Assembly: GCF_901709675.1 (NCBI RefSeq)
Contig: NC_051092.1
Span: 2,920,491 to 2,984,490, forward strand
Length of the DNA: 64,000 nucleotides
Direction: 5' to 3'
Source: Syngnathus acus
Lineage: Eukaryota > Chordata > Actinopteri > Syngnathiformes > Syngnathidae
The position numbers and the translations under genes are program-made. Below, piece after piece: positions 45,060 to 55,400 of this stretch. Each line of letters begins with the position of its first letter. Positions within the stretch are counted from its first letter, which is position 1. Below the pieces are notes generated by a model. It made no database searches, was not told the origin of the DNA, and was given only the letters and a program-made list of their open reading frames with translations.

Positions 45060-47290
45060 GCCAATGTCGTGTTATCCATAAAAACATCCTGTTATTTAAA
45101 ACAAAAATCTATTCTTCCCAAGTAATTAGTGTCAAGACAGATTTTTCTAAACTCAATGATTTGTAGTCTGATGCAAACTCCCGTACACGCTGACACCACG
45201 TCGCTTTACAGAATGAACAATCTGGATCGGTATCAGAACAAACTGAGGCGAAACATTTGTGAACAAACAGCGGCGGCATGTGGCATCAAGTCCAGCAGAA
45301 GGCTTTTCCTCTCGGCAACAAGCAGATGTTGCCAGCGGATCGCCTCTCAGTGTCACTGCCACCGTCAGTTTCATCCCCAATGTTTGACGCATGGATTCAA
45401 AAAAAATGGATAGGCGTCAGAGCAAAAAAAAAAAATGACACCACCACAGTGTGGAAGAAGACAGAAAGACCACCCGCTGTCAGTTTGTGCACCATCTGAA
45501 CAGTCAAGCGCTGACAGCCATCACAGATGCACTCTTTACGCTACCTTGATGCTCAATAATTTGCACGGCTTCCAAACTACACGACAAAATCCACCTCATC
45601 GATTTGCGACTCGGTTCTCGCGCAGGCTGCTTATTAATTTGGTGCCGTCACAGCCGTCAGCTTGACGTTGTCGTTCAGTACGGCGGGAATCCAAACGTGC
45701 CGCTTCTGCCTCACGCTGTTGGCGGATGACACTCGGGGAGAGATCACTGGAGCTCAGTGGGAAGCTTCCTCTCAGCTGAACTACACAGCTGTTTAGCTCT
45801 CAAAACTTGACTGCTCGGCATATGTTGCGGAAAATCACTCTGCTGACAAACGTGTGCCTCATTTCGACACGGTCTTGGTAAAAATGTGATGGATATCTTT
45901 TTTCTCTCTGTACAGCTTTACCGAGATTGGTGAATATGTTTTGTTTCTTTGTTTGCTATGTTGTATTATTTATATATTATACATATTTTTTTATTTATAT
46001 ATTATTGATATATTAAATAAGATATATTCACATTTTGTTTGTTTGTTAGCTATGTTATATTATTATTTATTATTATTATTATTATTATTTATACAAGATA
46101 CGTATATTCACCAAAATCTTATAGGCTTACTGACATTGTGTATTAATTATGGGTTGATAAAATAAATAAATAAATCAGATTTTCTATTGACCTAATTTTG
46201 TCCTCCAAGTTAAAATTCGTGGATAATAGCGATGAAAAAATTGATGATTACATTGTAGGTGCACTAGCTTGTTTCTCAGCATCAACACTGACTATTCTAA
46301 ACAACAGGGGCGTTCTGTTGACTAATGTTTCAGTGATTTTCTTTTTTTTTTTTTGGTGGTATGACCTAGCAGGACGACACAGCAGGCCTCAGGACAAACC
46401 TCCGCGTCTCTCGAGATAGAGAGGCTGGCCAACTGTGTTGACTGATTGTTAGCATTAGTGGCTGTGAGTGTGATTAATATGCCTGCCCGCTAACATGTAG
46501 CATGGACAAAAAAAGAGGAGGGGTGTAGAATATCATTTAAGTGGCATGGCTGCATTTCAGATCTTTTAAAGCGGAAAAATGGCACACGGTGAACACGGCT
46601 CAGGTGTTATTGTATTTGTTCCCGCGGCTCAGTTCTGAGGGAGCGCACGCCGGGTCTAATGAGCTGGTTGTGTGGGATGCTCTAAGTGCTGCCGAGGCGC
46701 TGGCATCTATTTTAGTGAGTTTTAGGGACGGCGGTAATTGCTACAGTGTGAGGTTATTGTTTTCATTCACGCCTGAAGCTGCAAACTTCCTGTCTGGATG
46801 GAAGGGCAGCGATATTACCACACTGTTTTCGACAAGTACACGACGTTATTTTTAGCATTTTAACTTGCACACGGAAAAGAAGGCAAGACGTGTTCTTACT
46901 GGTCTTGTACGGCGTGGGGTCATTTGATACACAGCACCGCAAATGTTTGCTGTAGTTCCGGGTTTGACCTGTGAGAGGCAGCGGTATTAGCTTGTCTGCT
47001 AACGACAGACTTCATGAAATTCAACCTTAGTATAACGCGGCAAGAATTTTGAAAATTGAAGCTTTTTCAGAGAAATTATGCTTGTTTTGTTGTTTTGTTT
47101 TCACGAGGAAAATAGCCTTTGTGTCAGAAAAGCAGATTAAAATTAGAGCCAATTTCATTTTTTTCCTCAAGATATATTCACACAATGTACTTTACCACGC
47201 TAAATTAACATTTTTAACATTTCTCGACTGTCGAGTATTTCAAGATCACGTCCACACACTCGCTCCAAGTTTTTTCATTTGGGTGCAGGT
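45060..47290. other. Non-coding DNA with AT-rich and (ATT)n repeats
   Basis: No gene was seen. 45.94-46.10 kb is low complexity: TATATTATAC/TATTTATATATTATTG strings, then an (ATT)n array at 46059-46092. A TTTGTTTG...CTATGTT phrase occurs twice about 90 bases apart, before each AT-rich part, pointing to local duplication. A T-run lies at 46342-46353. Confidence 0.55.
46540..46860. promoter_or_regulatory. Candidate conserved non-coding block (unverified)
   Basis: 320 bases without repeats, bounded by AT-rich DNA. It includes TCTAATGAGCTGGTTGTGTG and CGGCGGTAATTGCTACAG, i.e. homeodomain cores in GC-balanced context. The 104-codon plus-strand frame (46541-46855) shows no domain. Confidence 0.22.
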
Positions 47291-47292
47291 GC

Positions 47293-47400
47293 TGTAAGGT
47301 AGCGTAGCGATTAAGCGAGCTGCTCACTCAACATCTGTCAGAGGTTCATGTGTGTAGCACAGATCCATGGCTGGGGCACTCCCTCGGTGCCCCTATGGAA
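47293..47400 (+). repeat. Possible tRNA-derived SINE head with hairpin
   Basis: TAGCGTAGCGA (47300-47310) fits the RNA polymerase III A box (TRGCNNAGYGG) at all but the last position. GGTTCATGTGT (47343-47353) is a weaker B box (GGTTCRANNCC, about 7 of 11), and the spacing of about 32 bases is right for a tRNA. Just downstream CCAT-GGCT-GGGGCAC (47365-47379) pairs with GTGCCCC-T-ATGG (47387-47398) around a 7-base loop. No tRNA cloverleaf closes fully, so this is a degenerate SINE head or coincidence. Confidence 0.35.
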
Positions 47401-47546
47401 AAAGAGGCCTGCCAGAATGAGGAATGATAGCTCAAGCCCTTATTATTAGAATTAATTGTCTTTTAGTCATGCGTTGGAGCAGGACTGCCAAGGTAGGAAG
47501 GCAAGGTGGGGAATAATGAGGGCTCTGTTGAAGTCGTCATGTTTTC

Positions 47547-47564
47547 TTTTTTTTTTTTTTTTTT
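47547..47564. repeat. Poly-T tract (18)
   Basis: Eighteen T. On the minus strand it would be an A18 tail, but no known retroposon body precedes it there. Confidence 0.85.
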
Positions 47565-48855
47565 AAAGCACCCCATGAAAAAAAATGACGTCTCGGCTCT
47601 ATTGAGGTGATTTAGCTCCGTGACAAGTGGGAAGTCGTGACAACGTTTATGAGCAGCGATGAAAACTAAAAAGATCACAGCGATGCTTGTTCACATCAAA
47701 CGGCAATCGCCCTCCCTTCACACTGACCTCCTTTGGTACTACTTTCCTTTGTTTGAATTCTTACCAGCTGAGATTAGGTTCTAACTGAGAGCACTTATGA
47801 AATCTCTGAGACACATTAAGTATCTTTTTTCCCAGAGTGGTGACACAACTTGAATTTGTACCAAGGTAAAAATTGTCCCCATCGGTTAGCTTGCGCAGGC
47901 TGCGAGCGATACGATTATGTGCTCGAACAGACAAGCCCCCTTCAAGAACTTTTGCAAACTTTTGCAACCATGATGGAATATCTGTCAGCGGGGCGTCATT
48001 AACTTTGCGCATGATTAAGTGAGTATTAACCAAACTTGTCAAGCGGGAAATGTGTTTACGTATAGACAGCAATAAAATATTTTATTTGTTTATTTTATTT
48101 TTATTTAATTTGCATTTTCTCATTTTATTATGATATTATATTTATTACAGTAAACAATTGCTATTTCCGGGGTATTCACAGGATTATTTTTTCAGAAAAT
48201 ATTTTTAGACATGACACCCCCAAAATTCCGTTTTTAGTGCGTGTGCATATCTCAACGTATGACTACGCTTGTCCGTGCGCTGCTCCTGTACGTGTTGTGT
48301 TCACGGTAGCGGTGGCGTTGTACCAAGCCGTCACGTACCCGGGGGATGAGATTTACCATTTCAAAAGATGCCCGTGTTTGGAAACTTTACGCGCAAGCGT
48401 GCGCGTACACACACAGCGGTAGAATCACCCACCCACACGCCGCTTCCCCAGCTTGAGGACGTGCGACGTGGGCCGCCGAGGCTTGTGTGAACAGATGGGA
48501 GGGAACCAGCATAAAATAAAGTTAAACTAGAACAGAATGACTATGCAAGTGGTGTGGCTGCCCTTTGTTTGCTAGGAAGGTGATCCTCAGCAGCTGGGGA
48601 TGATGGAACGCATGATTAAAATTACTAGAGGGAATGATTAATATCTCCTTAAAGCCCACACTTCCAGCATATCAATCATCTCATTACAGTGGAAAAGTTA
48701 ATTGTGTGAGGGGAGGGTTGGGGCCTCTAAACCGTGAAAAAGTAGCCCACCCCTCGACATGTTTACACACACAACAAAACCGGCCCGATAACTTGACTCT
48801 GTTTCCCCAGTTGGAAATTTGCTCGCCAAGATCGAAAGCATTACTTTGACATATA
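47565..48855. other. Non-coding DNA
   Basis: No gene was seen. AT-rich DNA at 48.07-48.2 kb and CpG-rich DNA at 48.23-48.48 kb. A 103-codon minus-strand frame (47761-48072) has no known domain. Confidence 0.45.
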
Positions 48856-48861
48856 CTCACG

Positions 48862-49080
48862 GGCGGAGCTAGAGGTGGGGGGGGGGGGGGGGGGGGGGTA
48901 CAGGGGCACTTCCCCCCCAGCCCCTGAAATATGCTAGCAGATTCTGGGCCAGAAAAGTTTGACTGGAATTTTGTTCAACAATTCCTCAGCATCCTTTCGT
49001 AAGGAACACGTAATGAATTTTTCTCAGTGTTTTATGAAGAATTTTGGAGGTTTGTAATTGTTTTATGGTTTGTTTCGCGG
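48862..49080 (+). repeat. GGCGGAGCTAG/poly-G repeat, copy 3
   Basis: GGCGGAGCTAG (48862-48872) followed by G22 (48877-48898), CAGGGGCACTTCCCCCCCAG, then CCCCTGAAATATGCTAGCAG. GGGGCACTTCCCC parallels the GGGGCATGCCCC of copy 2. Copies 2 and 3 share order core, G-run, GGGGCA, which supports one family. Confidence 0.6.
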
Positions 49081-49180
49081 ACCCCTTGAGACATCCGAGC
49101 TGCGCCGGTTCACGTCAAATGAACTAAGGATTTCGAGTAGGCATTAGAGTCACAAAGCAGAAGCTCTCAAATGGCGCACA

Positions 49181-49220
49181 ATCTGTTATGCTAGCTTGAG
49201 ATCTGTTATGCTATCTTGAA
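49181..49220. repeat. 20-bp tandem duplication (2 units)
   Basis: ATCTGTTATGCTAGCTTGAG (49181-49200) and ATCTGTTATGCTATCTTGAA (49201-49220) differ at two positions. Confidence 0.85.
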
Positions 49221-49229
49221 ATCGAACAA

Positions 49230-51010
49230 AAAATATCACTACTAAAAATAATCCACTGGAAAACTTTGGAACACTCCACCCTCAAAACGGAATGAGGTGC
49301 TCCTGATTCACGTGCTAACAAAACAAGCATTCATACTCCGGCTTTTGCCGCCGTTGCATTTTCCGCTTCATTTAGCGCCACATTACGGAAGTTTGCGATT
49401 CTAAACCACGAGAAAAGGCAAAACAAATGAAGCGGTGTACAAGGCCAGACGAGAGGAGATGAGAGTTCCTGTGCCTACGGTGGCCCGCATTGCCCTTGCC
49501 TTTGCCTTGCTATCCCCTAGCTGCCAGGATGTCCTACTCTTTGCCCTCTCTGCTCTAGTGCGCTCGCTCCCGACCGCCCCTCCCACCTCTCCCTGCGTGC
49601 CGACGCTGCCTGAGCCAGCTGCTCCCACTTCATCTTCAGCAGCGTCACCGGGCGGGGTATTAATCATGTTTTTCGAGGGGGACACTCCGCTATTTATCTC
49701 CCTGACACCTCCAGCATTCAGAGGCCCGTTGCTGGGCACAGCCCATTGAGTAGTAAGATTACACATTACTTCGCTCCATTGCTTTTCCCTGCCCTCTCCA
49801 TTGACTAGCTGTTCCACGGCGGAGTTGAGCTGGCGCCATCTGACATAATTTATGCCCTACATGTATAAAACACACAGCGCAATTTCACCATTATTGCCGT
49901 ATTTCACATATTTGCCAGTGTTAAGCAAACGAATCAAACATCTTTTGGCACCTAAAGGCTGCCGAGCGATGCCGCCGAACCCGACTGAACTCTCAGGGAA
50001 AGGGGGCGGGGCTTACTGACTTTTACCCGGCCGCTGGTTTTAGCTGTAAATTTGAATCGCAGTTGTGGCGTCGTCACTGATGGCAGCCAATGGAAATGCG
50101 ACAGTCGAGATGACTCGGATTCAGTCAAGGACTTTGACACTTTTCCATGGTTTTGGAAAAATAATTGTCACAGAGGCCAATTAAATTCCTCTGCATGAAG
50201 GTACAGAACTGGGTTACTATGAAAGGGAAGCGTCCATCAATGAATGAACTTGGCACTAAAATATGACACACACAACCCACTTAATGTTTTGTCCATTTTG
50301 TTGCAGTCTGTCTTGGACCTTGGTTCTGCTTTTCACTTAGCGCTCCATAAGCCCTTGTTATAAATGACCATTTTCGTTTTTGAGATAGCTTTACGACCCG
50401 AGACACTCAGTACAAATAATTGCATCTCTTGAATCCAATTCTACAAGTTGACCCTTTACTTTTGTCTCTTCAACTTCATATTGACATATTGACGTTAATT
50501 TCAGAGCAAGCCACGGCTTTGAATTTCCATCGAGTGGTCGGGCTTTGAGGAGGGGATGAAATGCGGGAAGGTTTGCGTTGCCATTTCCCAACAATTTACT
50601 TTAGTTTCAGTAAAAGTGTGGAAATTTGTAGATGGTAAGATTCCAACACTACCTTCCGCATTGGAGATCATTATCAAGCAACTGAATTAGACAAGGGGAT
50701 GAAGAAGGTGTCTCGGAGAAAGAGGAAGCCGTTATGTCGGCTGATGGTCGGGCTAATGGGGTGATGGGGATGCTGAATGAAGGAGGAATTCTCCAGGGAA
50801 GCCCGCAGTGAGTTCTGCTCGAGTGTCAACCAACTCCACTTGTGAAAATGGAGGATGGAATTGCTTGAAATGCTGCCAAATAGTTAATCAAATATCTGTT
50901 CAAAAGGGAAGTGAACATTTTTAGAACAATAAAGCCAAGTACGCTCTCAGCCTGCCCGACACACTTTGCCATTATGATTTTCACCCGTTTCCTTTTTTTT
51001 CAGTATTGTT

Positions 51011-51042
<32 letters not shown>

Positions 51043-52120
51043 ATTAAAAATAAATAAAAAAAAAAAAACTTTTAATTATTATGTTTATATCTCCCATTTA
51101 GAATAATTTTAATTAAATTACGGTTCTGGTTCATAAATAGGCCAAAAAATGCAGATTTCTTTTCCCCCCCCAATTAATGGCAAATGTTTTATTTGGATTT
51201 GCCGCAAATATTATCAGTCTGCTTTCATGGAGGCTGACAGAAATTGGAGGATATTAACCGGTGACAACGTACGGTCTCCACTCGTTTCCTTCTACGGTAT
51301 CAACACAACCCGGCCGGGTTTGAAATGTTAAACATCAGACGGACCGTTGGCGCCTATATAGACTGGATCGTCTCAGATGAAAGCCACGTACTCTCGTCCA
51401 AACCTTGAAAATGGATCGCACTATACGGCAGTGATAACAAGAATTTAGCTTCAAACAGGTCCGACATCAAATGAGCACCAGCAGGTGCGCTAGTCGGGTG
51501 CATGAACGTCACTACTTGTGTGCGTACTGTACATTTCTGCCATGATTATGTTATGTTAGACTGAGTGCATAGGTGTGTTTTTTTTTTCCCCCCACTCGCC
51601 CCCTCCCACCCCTGTCTGGCCTCTAATAACACATTGTATATTGTAGCTGAGGCCCAGAGAATTTGGACACATGTTCACCTCTCTTTTGATGGCCCCAAAT
51701 GGAGACGGGAAGAAAGGGGACAACATTTGGACCGGGGATTCACCAAAGGGAACAAGATGAAAAGGAAGAGACAAGATGGCAAGAGAACCCCCCCCCTCGT
51801 CCTCCTCCGTCATGACCGACAGAGTGGCCCATTCATCTGCTCTAATTCGGGGCATTAGTGCCTCACAGGATCAACAATGTCAAGGCTACAAACAAGAGTT
51901 GTTGTTGACTTTGCTGCTGCTGATTCTTTTTTTTTTTTTTTTCATGTCCCGAAGCATTCTTTCATACAGTGTGGCATTGTAAGGTTATTGTGGCCGCGTC
52001 AAAGTCAGGATCTACTATTAAGGCTCATTCAAACAATGTCGTTTTCTGTCGTTACCGCACTGGCCAAAATCGACGCAAGGCAGACATGACATCAGCGTTA
52101 TTTTAAAGTAAATGTCGTAG
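49230..52120. other. Unique non-coding DNA with simple repeats
   Basis: No gene was seen. 49.4-49.8 kb is C-rich on the plus strand, with overlapping 104- and 138-codon frames on opposite strands and no domain. 50.0-50.9 kb is unique. T16 at 51927-51942. Confidence 0.5.
51014..51069. repeat. (AAAT)n microsatellite with poly-A end
   Basis: About eight AAAT units degrading into AAATTAAAAATAAAT and then A13. Confidence 0.9.
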
Positions 52121-52129
52121 AAGTCGTTT

Positions 52130-52400
52130 TTGTTGCAGGCCGCATTGTCGTCATAGTTTCCCTCGGATACGGTACAGGCTTCACAATAATCTGATGAATA
52201 ACTAGTTTTGAAATCAGTAAAAACTGTTCAAATAGTTTAAAAAATGAACATTGCTAGCAATAGCTTTATTTTTAAAAAGTGAAGACAATTTGGAATTTTA
52301 GTTATGACACCGAGTCGACGCCAAATTTGTATTCGCGGGCCACATAAAATGACGTTGCGGGTCGTATTTGGCCCCCTGGCCTTGAGTTTGACACCTATGT
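52130..52400 (-). repeat. Decayed hAT-type element terminus
   Basis: The last 90 bases, read on the minus strand, give CATAGGTGTCAAACTCAAGG, CCAGGGGGCCAAATACGACC, then CGCAACGTCATTTTATGTGG and CCCGCGAATAC. This is the 'CAGGTGTCAAACTCAAGGCC...GGCCCGC...TTTATGTGGCCCGC' pattern typical of hAT-type (Charlie-like) non-autonomous elements in vertebrates. GCAGGCCGCATTGTCGTCAT at 52136-52155 may belong to the other half. The second terminus and the 8-bp target duplication were not found, so the copy is truncated or too diverged. Orientation is by the recognisable end only. Confidence 0.6.
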
Positions 52401-52401
52401 C

Positions 52402-55400
52402 ATAGACTGATTGGTATTAAATGAAAATTCCACTGCTAATATTCCTTCTACAAATATTCTATTGATTCGGATCTCTCCGTGTAAACTTGTGGCGTGACCT
52501 TTCTATACAGTTCCTGTCGCTCAGCAGCTGAGAGGGTTCATCAATGTAATTAGGGATCGCTATGTCTTATTTTTAATTGGCTTCAAATATCAACTAGAGT
52601 GATATTGGAAACTCCATCAAAGCTCAGCGTCACTGCGCTGTGTAATCGGTGCTGTCATTTTAATTAAGTGCTCATATTTCAAATGCCTGTTTTAATAACT
52701 GGCCTGTTTGATTATTCGTCTGTCGCGGTCCCTTCACGGTCAGCATCAATAGCTAATCGTTAGCAAAACAAAAGTGGGTGTCGGAACTTATAATTTTATG
52801 GGTGGCGCTACGAATGAATTAGAATTTCAAAAGAAAGGAAGCCAAGGTTCATTTTTCTACTCTACTTACAGAAATAGAGGGACTGAAGTAAACATCTTAC
52901 AAATATCGAAATGAATACATTTCGAAATATCATCTATCTGCCGCAGTAAGCAATTCAATTGAAGAGCTTCACAAGTGGCTCATTAACAACTACAAACTAC
53001 TTTTTAAATTCACTTTTCATTCATATAGCCTCAATCTACCTTCATTTCACTTCAGTGACTCCTGGTACTTGTAATTCATAAACTATTGATTCAGTCAGAG
53101 TCATAATCAGCACTGTGCGCCTCTTAATTCACGGCAATTAATGTAGTTATAAAGAAAAAACAGCTATCCTTCAGATTTGTTTTTGTAGACTGCTGCTAAT
53201 ATACTGCACACGCTCAGCAAACCTGAGTTGAGGTTCTACTTCACTCACTCACGTACACATGAAGCTTATTTATTCAAAAACACACTTTAATGGAGCTTAT
53301 TAAATTGTGCCAATGTTTGTGACGGGGCCAATAATGGCACGATTGAGGCCATTTATTTGAACTTCACCCTCAAATAGAATCAGCGAGCATCCCATGTGTA
53401 TGCAAAGAGAGGAGGAGGAGCACCATCGATCCTTTAATCCGTTCCCAAAGGTTCCTTTAAGAGAGGTGCATTAAAGAAGCCCTTAAAATCCGGAATTGCC
53501 AATAATGAGCAGCCATTACTCAAATTACATCCAGTGCTTATTGGCTTTAGGCTAATGAAGAAAACATGATCAATCATCATCACGGCCCCGTGTCGTCTTG
53601 TCAGATGGCCGCACTTGAATCGCGACTGGCGGGGCAGAGCTCCACCTACTGGGAAGCGCATCCTTTTAAATAAAAAAATGGAGTCCTCTGGATTCCGTAA
53701 ACGTACGCTCATCTTCTCCCGCTTATTCGCCACCCGACAGTTCACCTGCCCTCAATCTCAGACACCGCAGAAGGTCTAGAGCAAACTTTTATTGCTGATC
53801 CAATCCTAGTTTAAATCCAACGTGCAGCAAAGCTTCTAAAGTTGCCTCCCATCAATAATGAGGTCTCATTTACACAAATTACTCCGAACGCTGATTAGGT
53901 ATTATCTAACGGCAAGGGCCGCGCCGATCAATCATCATCAGCCCGGGGACCGTCAAGGAACATCGAAAGGTTAACCCGGATCTTAAAAGGGCCTGCCGGT
54001 GTCAGCAGAATGCGAGCGGCGGGCCTCGGCGCTGTCGATAGAGCGGCCCGACAATTAGGTAATGATTCGAATAGCGGCACCTGGGACCCCGTGAGAAAAT
54101 GAGCCGTCGTGGCATAATTTCACAATGATTTGTTTATAAATCTATACCAGCGAGTGGATAAAAGTCGGCGTGGTGATATGAAGTGCTTGTCAACTGCAAA
54201 CTTTGCAAAGAGCTTTTTGATGATAGTCAGAAACACAAAATGGAAATGCTTTGTAAATGTGTTAACGTTGAAAACGGCGATTTGAACCCGACAGATTTTT
54301 AGTTATTTACGGATCATCGAGCGGAAATCCTGTGGCGCCGTACGTCAATTTTCTCGTTCAAGATTGATTTATCTCGCGTCTGCTGATAAAATGTCTTTAT
54401 GGTGTTGATTTTTAAACGAGTGGATTTCTGTGACAGCTTTCTCAGATGAGAATATTACCTATGGATTCCCGTGATGGCGTACGATCCAATCCAGGCATCG
54501 CTCTTTAAATTTGCTTTGGCAATTCCATTTCTTGGCAGGAAGCATAAAAAAAAATTGCTTTTTGAAAAATCACTTGAAGGTTGTTTTTGTTCTTTTCAAG
54601 TGATGATTATTTATGACAGAAGAAGAACATCTATGTCAACAACGCCCGGGTGTTTACGATTTCATTCTCCGAATTAAATAGCACGGTTTGTGTCTTTGTT
54701 CCGTCTCGGATATCATATTCTTCACATTGAGGACTATTTTTTTTGTCGTCAATGGATTTTGTTGGGATTTGATCTTTAAGAAGCTCACTCCTAATATCAA
54801 AAGAGCTGCGGATATACGTTAGTGGCATCCATAGAGATGATTTATCAGCAGGAGGGTCACGACACAAAGCCCCCAAATAGGACAAACTCCTCCAAAAACT
54901 CAACAAGCTACAACCGGTTCCTTCTTCCGTGCCAATTAAAGGCCACCTTTAGCCAACCAAATGTTTGCTCATTGGAAAACCTTGTTACCCAAATCAGCTG
55001 GTGGCCCTCGGCATACGTGTGCCCCATCAGGGTTGAAGGCCAGAGCATGCTGTGTGCCTCCGCTAATACAAATGAACTTCTTCAGCGAGGTCTGACTCTT
55101 ACGGCGGCGAACAAACGCCGCAGCCTCTTTAGGTAATGGGTAGCAGTGGGACACACAAGCGAAACCGTGAGACATAAAGGGCCGCTGCCTCTGGATGGGG
55201 GCGAGTGCTTATCAGGCCGCCGGGATTATCATGCGTCCCCCGCTGCCAAGTCACATGCGCTCGCTGCTCTCCTACAAACAAGTCGCGTTACAAGTGTTAT
55301 TACGTTCACCTTTTATCCGCTTGCTTTTGCTAGCGAGATCATCAAATGAGCCACAGGGCACCAGAAGTACGTAAGCCGCTCGAGGGGGGCGAACGTCTTG

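Noticed and set aside
49401-49817. 138- and 104-codon frames on opposite strands
   Set aside because: Overlapping antisense frames of low-complexity Ala/Ser/Pro composition in C-rich DNA. No family match.
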